DNA from: Bradyrhizobium sp. BRP22
Lineage (GTDB): Bacteria > Pseudomonadota > Alphaproteobacteria > Rhizobiales > Xanthobacteraceae
DNA length: 64,000 nucleotides
Reading direction: 5' to 3'
Assembly (NCBI RefSeq): GCF_020194175.1
Contig: NZ_JADYVX010000008.1
Location: 207,697-271,696 of the forward strand
The translations under genes and the position numbers were made by a program. Numbering within the stretch: the first letter of the stretch is position 1; every line of letters begins with the position of its first letter. The notes beneath the pieces are model-generated. The model worked only from the letters and a program-made list of their open reading frames with translations. It did not search any database and was not told the origin of the DNA. Positions 16,576 to 26,013 of this stretch are shown here, in pieces.

Positions 16576-17363
16576 GTGACGTTTCAAAGCCGGCGGGATC
16601 GCATTTGCTGCAGTCGATCGCGGTGGCCGCGGTCATGATTGCGGTGTGGGAGGGCACCTGCAGAGGGTTCGACGTATCGTCGATCGTGCTGCCGACCCCG
16701 AGCTCGATCGTGGTTCGGCTTTACGCCCTGGTGTCGAGCGGGGTGATCTGGCCGCATCTGTGGGCGACGCTGGCCGAGGTGTTGAGCGGCTTCGTGCTCG
16801 GCGGAATCGCCGGCCTGGTCATCGGGGCAACCATCTCGCTGGTCCCGGTGTTCGAACGGCTGGTGTATCCGTATCTCGTGGCATTGCAGACCTTGCCGAA
16901 GGTCGCCATCGCGCCGCTCTTCATCATCTGGTTCGGTTACGGTCTGACCTCCAAGATCGTGATCACGGCGCTGGTCTGCTTCTTTCCGGTACTGGTGAGC
17001 GTGATCGCCGGCTTCCACTCAACGGACAAGGATCAGCTCGATATGATGAGGGCGTTTGGCGCCACCAAATGGCAGACCTTGATGCGCCTGCGCATTCCGT
17101 CCGCGCTGGTCCTGATTTTCGCGGGGCTCGAGATTGCCGCCGTGCTCGCGGTCATTGGTGCAATCGTCGGTGAATTCGTCGGCGCTCAGGTCGGTCTCGG
17201 CTATCTCGTGGTGACCCTTAATTTCGGAATGGATGTCGCAGGCGTGTTCGCGGTCCTGATCGTACTGTCGGCCATTGGCCTGGCGATGCACGGCCTGATG
17301 CGGTACGCGGCGCGTCGCTCCATTTTCTGGATCCGGCGCAGCGATGCGCCAATGATGCATTGA
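16572..17363 (+). CDS. ABC importer permease subunit (nitrate/sulfonate/taurine type)
   Basis: Inner-membrane channel subunit of 263 residues with about six hydrophobic helices. The cytoplasmic EAA-type loop is recognisable in DQLDMMRAFGATKWQTLMRL near residues 155-175, where it would contact the ATPase. ATG 16572 overlaps the ATPase stop as ATGA, so I reject the longer upstream frame that runs inside the ATPase gene. It is followed after a few bases by the binding-protein gene. Confidence 0.9.
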   Translation: MSDVSKPAGSHLLQSIAVAAVMIAVWEGTCRGFDVSSIVLPTPSSIVVRLYALVSSGVIWPHLWATLAEVLSGFVLGGIAGLVIGATISLVPVFERLVYPYLVALQTLPKVAIAPLFIIWFGYGLTSKIVITALVCFFPVLVSVIAGFHSTDKDQLDMMRAFGATKWQTLMRLRIPSALVLIFAGLEIAAVLAVIGAIVGEFVGAQVGLGYLVVTLNFGMDVAGVFAVLIVLSAIGLAMHGLMRYAARRSIFWIRRSDAPMMH

Positions 17364-17380
17364 ACCTGTCGGAGATGAGA

Positions 17381-18475
17381 ATGTCTAGCGTAGCTTGGGG
17401 ACGCCGGCTGTTGTTGGCTGCCGCGGTGGTGATAGCGGCTGTCGGCTGTGCGGAGAGCGCGAATGCGCTTGAGAAGGTGAGACTGCTGATTCCGGTTCGC
17501 AATATCGACGAGGCGTTTTCGCCATTCGTCGTTGCCAGGGAGAAGGGGTATTTCGCGGCCGAGGGCTACGATGTCACGTTGATCGCAGTCGGCGGCTCGA
17601 ACGAATCGGCGATCCAGGTCTCGGCCGGCAATGCTGAAGTCGGTGCCGCATCGCCAGGCGAAGCACTGGTTGGCATTCAGTCCGGAAAGCTCGACATCCG
17701 CTATTTCTACGGTCTCTATTATTCCAACATCTGGTCGATCGCCGTGCTGCCGGACAGCCCGATCAAGACGCTTGCTGAGCTGAAGGGCAAGAGGCTTGGT
17801 GTCCAGTCGATGGGCAGCGCCGGCACGACGTTTGGACGTGCGTTCGCGCAAGCCGCGGGCCTGGATCCCGAGAAGGATATCTCCTTCCTGCCGATCGGTG
17901 TCGGGGCGCAGGCGGTGACGTCGGTTCGCCAGAAGCTGGTGGATGGTGTGATCTACTGGGATGCGGCGCTGGCGAAATTCAAGTTCTCCGGGCTCGATCT
18001 TCGCCAGGTTCCGGTGCCAGAGAATCTGCGCTCGCTGCCGGACGTTGCATTGCTTGCCCGCAACGATACGATCGGCAAGAATCCAAAAATGCTCACGGGT
18101 ATCGCGCGGGCGGTCGCCAAGGGATATGATTATTCGATGGCCAATCCCGAAGCCGCGGTATTGATCACCTGGAAGGCCTATCCTGAAGCCAAATCGAAGA
18201 ACCCCGACGCAACTGCCGCGCTCAAGGAAGGCGTGGTCGTCAATCAGGCCCGGCTCGGCATCTGGAACACGCCGAAGATCGGCGACAAGCATGGACTATT
18301 GATCGATGCCGACTGGAATCGCCTGATTCAATTTTTTGTCGATCAGAAGGTGCTGCCTGCCGCCGTTCCCGTCGATCGGGTCATCACGGGCAAGTTCATC
18401 GAGGACGTTAACGCCTACGATCGCGCCAGTATCATCTCTGATGCCAAGAAAGAGGATATCTCGAAGCTGCAATGA
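17381..18475 (+). CDS. ABC importer substrate-binding protein (NMT1/SsuA-like)
   Basis: Periplasmic binding protein of about 364 residues. A signal peptide is evident (WGRRLLLAAAVVIAAVGCAE, then SANA-LEKV as likely cleavage). The mature part has the NMT1/SsuA/TauA order: FVVAREKGYFAAEGYDV, VSAGNAEVGAASPGEAL, LKGKRLGVQSMGSAGT. It should give the importer its specificity, but the ligand cannot be read; relatives bind alkylsulfonates, taurine, riboflavin precursors or pyrimidine compounds. GGAG at 17371 favours ATG 17381 over ATG 17375 or TTG 17360. It ends the operon. Confidence 0.88.
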   Translation: MSSVAWGRRLLLAAAVVIAAVGCAESANALEKVRLLIPVRNIDEAFSPFVVAREKGYFAAEGYDVTLIAVGGSNESAIQVSAGNAEVGAASPGEALVGIQSGKLDIRYFYGLYYSNIWSIAVLPDSPIKTLAELKGKRLGVQSMGSAGTTFGRAFAQAAGLDPEKDISFLPIGVGAQAVTSVRQKLVDGVIYWDAALAKFKFSGLDLRQVPVPENLRSLPDVALLARNDTIGKNPKMLTGIARAVAKGYDYSMANPEAAVLITWKAYPEAKSKNPDATAALKEGVVVNQARLGIWNTPKIGDKHGLLIDADWNRLIQFFVDQKVLPAAVPVDRVITGKFIEDVNAYDRASIISDAKKEDISKLQ

Positions 18476-18521
18476 GGCTGATGCGATCTTCGTGCCAGAT
18501 TCGACTGGCTCCGCCGGAAAT

Positions 18522-18712
18522 CTAAGCCGCCGGGCGAGCGGTCACGTTCTCGGTCCACTTCGTGATGTGCTTGGCGACGGCGACCAGTTCGCCGCCGCGG
18601 CTCGTCGATCTCGCTGATCACGTAGCTCACCGTGATGGTGTCGCCGAAGAACACCGGCTTGAGGAAGCGCACGCCGTCATAGCCGAGCGAAACGGGCGTC
18701 GAGTCCATGCCT
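18522..18712 (-). pseudogene. MaoC-like dehydratase remnant
   Basis: On the reverse strand the segment reads MDSTPVSLGYDGVRFLKPVF, then FGDTITVSYVISEIDE, in the manner of the second half of a MaoC hotdog-fold hydratase. About ten residues are then missing with a frame change, and it continues RGGELVAVAKHITKW to a TAG at 18522-18524. The front half of the gene, including the catalytic Asp-His region, is absent. MaoC proteins hydrate or dehydrate CoA thioesters, which would fit the CoA-transferase and thiolase remnant at the other end of the island. Confidence 0.65.
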
Positions 18713-18719
18713 TTCCCAC

Positions 18720-18878
18720 AAGGCCAGCATCCTGCTGGTCGAGCATAAGGTCGACCTTGTTCTCGATTTGGCTGACCGCGCCTACATCATGGTCAATGGA
18801 CAGATGGCCTATGCCGGCGACAGCCGCGCGTTGCGCGACGACATGGAAACGCAGACGAAGGTCCTGGGCGTGGGATGA
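18720..18878 (+). pseudogene. C-terminal remnant of a LivF-type branched-chain amino acid ABC ATPase
   Basis: The frame from AAG 18720 gives KASILLVEHKVDLVLDLADR, then AYIMVNGQMAYAGDSRALRDD, ending at TGA 18876-18878. This is the region after Walker B of LivF/LivG-type ATPases, including the switch His (LVEHKVD) and the last beta strands. The first three quarters, with Walker A, signature and Walker B, are missing. Its broken 5' side abuts the broken 5' side of the MaoC remnant, so one deletion probably removed the divergent promoter region and both gene fronts. Confidence 0.65.
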
Positions 18879-19118
18879 GGCAGTCCTGAGAAATCGGGCG
18901 GTCTTTCAGCATCGCTCGATTTCGACTGCCAAGCGAATAGGCGAGGATACGAGCGCTTGACGGCGCGCTCATCGGTTGCCGGTGGTCCCCGCCGGCAGCA
19001 TGTTGCTTCGACCGGCAGCGATCGCCGCGAGCGGTCCTCGTTCAAACACCCAGGTTGCGGCAAACATCATGGGTCGGAACTCTTGCGCCCTGGTGTCACA
19101 GGCATAAGTGAAGGATGG

Positions 19119-19145
19119 CTGGCACTCCCTCATTGCGACTGCCAG
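19119..19145. promoter_or_regulatory. CIRCE-like HrcA operator
   Basis: CTGGCACTC, nine bases, GACTGCCAG. The 9-9-9 layout and the GCACTC arm match the CIRCE heat-shock element (TTAGCACTC-N9-GAGTGCTAA); the two arms pair at eight of nine positions. It lies 35 bases upstream of the groES remnant and 263 bases upstream of groEL. HrcA repression of groEL is inferred. Confidence 0.7.
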
Positions 19146-19179
19146 CCCAGAAATATTCACAAACGCCAAGGAGGATCGC

Positions 19180-19263
19180 ATGAAATTCCATCCGTTGCCG
19201 ATCATGAAGGAGAGCGACATCATGGGCGTTCTCATCGACACGTCTGTCAAGAAAGCTGCTTAG
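19180..19263 (+). pseudogene. groES: groES with an in-frame internal deletion (27 codons left)
   Basis: Behind a strong AAGGAGG site, the frame starts MKFHPL, like the MKFRPL start of rhizobial GroES, and passes at once into PIMKESDIMGVL and a KKAA tail, the usual rhizobial GroES C-terminus (LIMKESDIMGVL). About 70 central residues, including the mobile loop that docks on GroEL, are missing, so it cannot act as a cochaperonin. The deletion is in frame and both start and stop survive. It could still be translated and couple ribosome flow toward groEL, although 144 bases separate the two. Confidence 0.75.
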
Positions 19264-19272
19264 GTCGTACGT

Positions 19273-21048
<1,776 letters not shown>

Positions 21049-21078
21049 GTCGAATAGTTCAGTGCCAAAGGAGTTAGG

Positions 21079-21102
21079 TGGCCCGGCGTCACTGCCGGGC
21101 CA
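21079..21102 (+). terminator. Hairpin after groEL
   Basis: TGGCCCGGC, loop GTCACT, GCCGGGCCA: a perfect 9-bp GC-rich stem 30 bases after the groEL stop. There is no T-run, so it may stabilise the 3' end or act with Rho. It also lies beyond the 3' end of the convergent ABC operon (stop at 21166). Confidence 0.55.
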
Positions 21103-21165
21103 TCCGGTATCATTCAGCAACCTGGACGTTGAGCGTGCTCGTCCGACCGCTGCGCCGAACGTCCG

Positions 21166-21951
21166 TCAGGCGTCAGCAGCGACCTTCAGAGCCTCGGTGC
21201 GGATCTCTTCCACGAGCCGTTCCTTCAGTCTGATGAATTCGGGCGTGGTCTTGATCTTGTAGGAACGCGGATGGGGCAGATCGATCGCAATCTCGGCCTT
21301 GATGCGGCCGGGGCGGGCGCTCATCACGATGACGCGGCTGCCGAGAAAGATCGCCTCTTCGATATCGTGGGTGACAAACAGCACGGTCTTCTGATCGCGT
21401 TCCCAAATCCCAAGCAGCATCTCCTGCATCAGTGCGCGGGTCTGGTTATCAAGCGCGCCGAATGGCTCATCCAGCAACAGGATCTTCGGATCGTTGGCAA
21501 GCGCACGTGCAATCGCTGTGCGCTGTTGCATCCCGCCGGAGAGCTGCTTCGGCCAATGATTTTCAAAGCCCGATAACCCGACGCGCTGGATGAATCCATC
21601 CGCGACTTTGCGGCGGTCGGCCTGAGAAATTCCGCGCTCGCGCAGGCCGAACGCGATGTTCTCCCGCACCGTGAGCCAGGGAAACAGCGTGTAGGATTGA
21701 AACACCATGCCGCGATCCGCGCCGGGTCCGGTGACCTCGCAGCCGTCGAGCATGACGCGCCCGCTGGTCGGCCGGTCGAGCCCGGCGATGATACGGAGCA
21801 GGGTGGACTTTCCGCAGCCCGATGGACCGAGGATGGTGACAAAATCATTGTCGCCGACGCTGAGATCGGTCGGCTCAAGCGCGCGCGTCGGCGCATGGCC
21901 GGCTCGCGCGGGAAAGGTACGGGAAACCTGATCGATCTTCAGCGCCGTCAT
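21166..21951 (-). CDS. hut-linked ABC importer, ATP-binding subunit (taurine/nitrate type)
   Basis: ATPase of 261 residues. Walker A is GPSGCGKST, the signature is LSGGMQQRTAIARAL, Walker B is ILLLDEPFGALD and the switch His is in FVTHDI. I start at ATG 21951, which overlaps the permease TGA as ATGA; the longer frame (21975) would run into the permease gene. It is the last gene of a leftward set hutF-hutC-binding protein-permease-ATPase. Its family normally serves taurine, sulfonate, nitrate or thiamine-precursor uptake, but its place behind hutC suggests histidine, urocanate or a related imidazole. Confidence 0.9.
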   Translation of the reverse strand: MTALKIDQVSRTFPARAGHAPTRALEPTDLSVGDNDFVTILGPSGCGKSTLLRIIAGLDRPTSGRVMLDGCEVTGPGADRGMVFQSYTLFPWLTVRENIAFGLRERGISQADRRKVADGFIQRVGLSGFENHWPKQLSGGMQQRTAIARALANDPKILLLDEPFGALDNQTRALMQEMLLGIWERDQKTVLFVTHDIEEAIFLGSRVIVMSARPGRIKAEIAIDLPHPRSYKIKTTPEFIRLKERLVEEIRTEALKVAADA

Positions 21952-22721
21952 GCCAATTTCCAGGGAAACAGCCATGCGTTGAAGGCCTTGAACAGAAAGT
22001 CCGAGATCAGGCCGATCAGCCCGATAACGATGATGCCGAAGATGATCTGGCCCGTGTTGAGCAAGGCCTGGCTGTCAGTGATCATGTGGCCGATCCCCGA
22101 CGACGATCCGATCAGTTCGGCGACGATGACATAGGTCCATGCCCATCCCAGGACCAGCCGAAGAATTTCCGCGATCTCGGGCGCGGAGGAGGGCAGCAGC
22201 ACGCGGCGAATGATGCCGCTGTCGGCCGCTCCGAGCGTGTAAGCCGCTTCGACCAGATCGCGCCTCGTGCTGCCCACGGTCACCGCGACCATCAGGATGA
22301 TCTGGAAGACCGAGCCGATGAAGATCACCATGAGCTTCTGCAGCTCGCCGATCCCGGCCCACAGGATCAAAAGCGGGATGAACGCGGAGGCGGGCAGATA
22401 ACGCGCGAACGAAACAAACGGTTCGAGAAAGGCTTCGATCGGCTTGTAGGCGCCCATGAGAACGCCGAGCGGCACGGCAACGAGCGCTGCCAGCACGAAG
22501 CCGCCGAGGACGCGCCAGATCGTGATACCGATATCGAACAGGAAACCATGCCTGGTGAGCAGCTCGAAGCCTTCCTGCACCATCGTCAATGGGTTGGCGA
22601 GAAATGTCCTCGAAACATAACCGCCGAAGGTCGCCCAGGCCCAAAGGGCAACGAACAGCACGAAGAATGCAAGGCCGTAGGCCGCGCGTTGCTTCGAAGT
22701 TACGGGACTTAGGGGACGCAT
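21948..22721 (-). CDS. hut-linked ABC importer, permease subunit
   Basis: Inner-membrane protein of 257 residues with about six helices, beginning with AYGLAFFVLFVALWAWATFG and including the coupling loop DLVEAAYTLGAADSGIIRRV. It belongs to the SsuC/TauC permease family. ATG 22721 follows an in-frame GTG at 22724. The stop overlaps the ATPase start. The gap to the upstream binding-protein stop is about 90 bases. Confidence 0.9.
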   Translation of the reverse strand: MRPLSPVTSKQRAAYGLAFFVLFVALWAWATFGGYVSRTFLANPLTMVQEGFELLTRHGFLFDIGITIWRVLGGFVLAALVAVPLGVLMGAYKPIEAFLEPFVSFARYLPASAFIPLLILWAGIGELQKLMVIFIGSVFQIILMVAVTVGSTRRDLVEAAYTLGAADSGIIRRVLLPSSAPEIAEILRLVLGWAWTYVIVAELIGSSSGIGHMITDSQALLNTGQIIFGIIVIGLIGLISDFLFKAFNAWLFPWKLA

Positions 22722-22810
22722 CACGGCGGTGTTTTCCAGGCGGCGCTTACCGCTCGCCGCGCCAGTCCCGCTCCGCTACGGCGCAGCGGACTGGCGCAGG
22801 CGCAGCGGTT

Positions 22811-23755
22811 CTATTTGATGAAGCTTGCGTCAAAAAGATCTTCGATTCTGGGGGCAGATTTGATGATCCCGATCTCGAGCAACAGATCTGCCGCCTCCTT
22901 GTTGAAGGTCAGGAACTCGCCCGTAAAGAATTTCTGGTTCGCGGCCTTGTCCTGCCAGCGCAGATATTTCGCCGAGTTGCCGAATTGCTCGCCGGACTGT
23001 TTCACGTCGGCTCCCATGATCTCATACGCCTTCGCCTGATCCTTTGCGATCATGTCGAGGGCTTCGAAATAGCTGTCGGCCAGGGCCTGCGCAGCTTTCG
23101 GATTGTCGGTGAGGAATTTCGGCGTGCAGCCGAACGTATCCATCACCATCGGATAGTCGAGGGTGGTGGCGATGATCTTGCCCTTGTCCGGTGCCGCCCG
23201 CACCGTGGAGAGGTAAGGTTCATAGGTCATTGCCGCATCGTTCTGGCCGGACACGAACGCCTGCGCGGCCGCGGCAGGCTCCAGGTTCACCACCGTGACG
23301 TCCTTGACCGAGAGGCCGTTCTTTCGAAGCATCCAGGCGAGAGCGAAGTAGGGCGAGGTGCCGGGCGCGGACGCCGCGACTGTCTTGCCTTTCAGATCCT
23401 TGATCGAGGCAACCTCGTTACGCACGGCCATGCCGTCGGCACCAAAGCTCTTGTCGAGCTGAAAGATCTGCTTGGTTGCGACGCCGTTCGCATTCCAGGA
23501 AATCCAGGTCTCGACTGTGGTCGCCGCACATTGAATATCGCCGGAGGCGATGGCGAGATGCCGATCCTTCTGCGGGATCTTCCTTAAGGTCACGTCAAGA
23601 CCGTTTTTCTTGAAGATGCCGGCCTGGCTTGCCAGCGTGAGCGGCGCAAAGCCGGTCCATCCCGAGATGCCGATACCGACCTTCACATCGTCGGCGACCG
23701 CCGGTGCGGACACCAGCATGGCAAAGATTGCGGTGAATATCTTGAAACTACGCAT
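22811..23755 (-). CDS. hut-linked ABC importer, substrate-binding protein
   Basis: Periplasmic protein of 314 residues with a clear Sec signal (MRSFKIFTAIFAMLVSAPAVA, cleaved before DDVKVG). The mature part has the NMT1-like pattern GWTGFAPLTLASQAGIFKKN, AIASGDIQCAATTVETW and LKGKTVAASAPGTSPY. GGAGGGAAGAG lies before ATG 23755; a longer in-frame start at 23806 lies before that site and is rejected. It is encoded 77 bases after hutC. Together with the next two genes it makes a complete importer that is probably induced with histidine breakdown. Confidence 0.88.
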   Translation of the reverse strand: MRSFKIFTAIFAMLVSAPAVADDVKVGIGISGWTGFAPLTLASQAGIFKKNGLDVTLRKIPQKDRHLAIASGDIQCAATTVETWISWNANGVATKQIFQLDKSFGADGMAVRNEVASIKDLKGKTVAASAPGTSPYFALAWMLRKNGLSVKDVTVVNLEPAAAAQAFVSGQNDAAMTYEPYLSTVRAAPDKGKIIATTLDYPMVMDTFGCTPKFLTDNPKAAQALADSYFEALDMIAKDQAKAYEIMGADVKQSGEQFGNSAKYLRWQDKAANQKFFTGEFLTFNKEAADLLLEIGIIKSAPRIEDLFDASFIK

Positions 23756-23832
23756 GATGCTCTTCCCTCCTACCGAACTATGATCGCTGTTTGCATCATC
23801 CTGCATGAATTATGCCGTGCCAGATATTTTCT

Positions 23833-24576
23833 TCAGCCGCCTTTGAAACGGGCTACCAGCCGGTGGGAATCGCCTGGGTAGTGCAGGCGCACGGCGGTAA
23901 CCGTTCGTGCGCTGCGCCATGTGTATCGATCGATCACCAGGCACGGCGCGCCGACCGCGATGTCAAGTCCGGCCGCAGTGCGCTCGTCGGCCACCACAGC
24001 GCCGATGGTGTGCTCGGCTTCTGTCCAGGGAACATGGTGCAACAGCCATGAGCCGGGTGGCTCGGTCGTAAAGTCCGCCGCCGCGGCTTCCGGCACGGTG
24101 TCGAGATCGATCAGCCTGTCTTCGATGGCAAACGGCACGTTGTCGGCGCTGTGACGACAGGCGATAGCGATCACCTTGCCGGCCTTGCGGACGCCAAGAC
24201 GCGCGCGATCGGCGGCGTTCGCGGCACGGCGCGAGCAATGGATGAGCTCATAGGCATAGCTTCGTCCAAGCCCGATGATCTCTGCGCGAATGTCCGCGAT
24301 CTTGAGCACCGCCGACAGATGCTGCGGACGACGCACGAATGTGCCCGCCCGCCGCCTTCGCTCGATCAGGTCGGCTTGCGCCAGTTCCGACAGTGCCTTG
24401 TTTACGGTCATTCGTGAGCAGCGATAGCGCGCCATCAGCTCATGCTCGAAGGGAATGCGATGACCCGGAGGCCATTCCCCGGCCAGGATCCGGCGTTCGA
24501 TGTCGTGTCGGATCTGCTTATAGAGCGTCAGCTTGTCCGCGGCCTGAAGTTCGTCGCGCTGGGCGGGAAGGCTCAT
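23833..24576 (-). CDS. hutC: Histidine utilisation repressor HutC (GntR/UTRA)
   Basis: A 247-residue GntR-family repressor. The N-terminal winged helix is typical (LYKQIRHDIERRILAGEWPP, HELMARYRCSRMTVNKALSELA), followed by a UTRA ligand domain with APCLVIDRYTW near the C-terminus. HutC proteins bind operators in hut promoters and are released by urocanate. The gene overlaps hutF by four bases (ATGA) and would repress its own operon and hutIHU through the palindrome at 25966-25983. Identity is strengthened by the flanking hutF, hutI, hutH and hutU. Confidence 0.9.
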   Translation of the reverse strand: MSLPAQRDELQAADKLTLYKQIRHDIERRILAGEWPPGHRIPFEHELMARYRCSRMTVNKALSELAQADLIERRRRAGTFVRRPQHLSAVLKIADIRAEIIGLGRSYAYELIHCSRRAANAADRARLGVRKAGKVIAIACRHSADNVPFAIEDRLIDLDTVPEAAAADFTTEPPGSWLLHHVPWTEAEHTIGAVVADERTAAGLDIAVGAPCLVIDRYTWRSARTVTAVRLHYPGDSHRLVARFKGG

Positions 24577-25931
24577 GCCAGGAGTCTCCGAACGGCCGCG
24601 TTGAACTGCTCGCGCGCTCGCGGGCGCAGCCGGTGACGTCCGCCCTCAACGACTTTATTTCCGCCTGCCCAGACACAATCAATGGCCCCTCCGCCCGATG
24701 CAAAAATCCAGCCGTCAAGGATGGCATCGCCGCGGCGTCCGGCCAGAGATGGATGCGTGATGTCGAGGGTCACGATATCAGCGCGCGCGCCTTGCTCCAT
24801 CCCTGCGCAGCTCTGCGCCAGCGCCTGTGCACCGCCCGCGAGCGCGTTGTCGAACAGCGCACGGCCGGTCGAACTGCCGGGGCCGCCCGACAGCACATTG
24901 CGTTCGCGGTGCTTGAGGCGCTGACCATATTCGAGCTGGCGTAGTTCATCGGCAACGCCAACCAGGACATTGGAGTCGGTGCCGACGCCAAATCGGCCCC
25001 CGGCATCGACAAATTCGCGCGCCGGGAAAATGCCGTCGCCGAGGCTCGCTTCGGTCACCGGGCAGAGGCCGGCGACGGCGCCGCTGCGCGCAAGCGAGGC
25101 AACTTCCGTCGGCGTTGTGTGGGTCGCATGGATCAGGCACCAGCGCTGATCGACGGGCGCATGGTCAAGCAGCCACTCGAGTGGCCGCTGGCCCGACCAG
25201 GCAACACAATCCTCGACCTCCCTGACTTGCTCGGCGGCATGGATATGGATCGGCGCGCTCTGGGCGATCGGCACGATTGCAGATAATTCGGTTGGGGTCA
25301 CGGCGCGCAGGCTGTGCGGGGCAATCCCGACATTGGCTCCGGGTAAAGTGCCGACCGCCTTGCGCGTGGCGTCAACCAGTGCGGCGAACTGGTCGATCGA
25401 ACAGACGAAACGGCGCTGGCCTGCATGCGGCGGCGCGCCGCCAAAGGCGCTGTGCGCGTAGAAACTCGGCAGCAGCGTGAGGCCGATGCTTGTGCTCTCG
25501 GCAGCCTGTGCAATCCGTGTCGCCATCTCGGCGAGGCTGGCATAGGGCGTGCCGTCACGATCATGATGAAGATAGTGGAACTCGCCGACCCGCGTATAGC
25601 CCTGCTCGAGCATCTCAACATAAAGCAGGGTCGCGACGCCTTCGACGTCTTCCGGCATCATCTCCAGCGCGAAACGGTACATCGTCTCGCGCCATGTCCA
25701 GAACGTATCCGCCGTGTTGCCGCGCGTTTCGGCAAGGCCCGCCATGCCGCGCTGGAACGCGTGACTGTGCAGGCTCGCTAGCCCCGGAATTGCCAATTGA
25801 TGTCGCTCATCACGCACTTCCGGCGCTACGCCGACCGTGACCTTAGCGATGATCCCATCCGTGACGATCACCTGCACATCGTCGGCCCACCCCGACGGCA
25901 GCAGCGCGGATCTAAAATGCAGATGCGTCAT
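24573..25931 (-). CDS. hutF: Formimidoylglutamate deiminase HutF
   Basis: Amidohydrolase-fold enzyme of 452 residues that converts N-formimidoyl-L-glutamate to N-formyl-L-glutamate and ammonia. Metal-site motifs are GLASLHSHAFQRGMAG, the barrel His in IHIHAAEQ and in LIHATHTT, and the Asp in GVGTDSNVLV. Its presence means histidine is broken down by the five-step route that ends with a deformylase (HutG), but no hutG is found in the window. It heads the leftward operon and diverges from hutI, 82 bases away. Confidence 0.92.
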   Translation of the reverse strand: MTHLHFRSALLPSGWADDVQVIVTDGIIAKVTVGVAPEVRDERHQLAIPGLASLHSHAFQRGMAGLAETRGNTADTFWTWRETMYRFALEMMPEDVEGVATLLYVEMLEQGYTRVGEFHYLHHDRDGTPYASLAEMATRIAQAAESTSIGLTLLPSFYAHSAFGGAPPHAGQRRFVCSIDQFAALVDATRKAVGTLPGANVGIAPHSLRAVTPTELSAIVPIAQSAPIHIHAAEQVREVEDCVAWSGQRPLEWLLDHAPVDQRWCLIHATHTTPTEVASLARSGAVAGLCPVTEASLGDGIFPAREFVDAGGRFGVGTDSNVLVGVADELRQLEYGQRLKHRERNVLSGGPGSSTGRALFDNALAGGAQALAQSCAGMEQGARADIVTLDITHPSLAGRRGDAILDGWIFASGGGAIDCVWAGGNKVVEGGRHRLRPRAREQFNAAVRRLLA

Positions 25932-25965
25932 GTTTCCTGCCGGCTGGACAGAGCGCTGATACGAT

Positions 25966-25983
25966 TATATGTCTAGACATATA
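25966..25983. promoter_or_regulatory. Candidate HutC operator between hutF and hutI
   Basis: TATATGTCTAGACATATA is a perfect 18-bp palindrome, followed at once by a second ATATGTC half. It lies 35 bases from the hutF start and 31 bases from the hutI start, in the only shared control region of the divergent hut arms. HutC operators in other bacteria are short AT-rich palindromes; binding here is inferred. Confidence 0.65.
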
Positions 25984-26013
25984 TGTCAAGCTTCCGGCAC
26001 CGGGGGAAGACAC

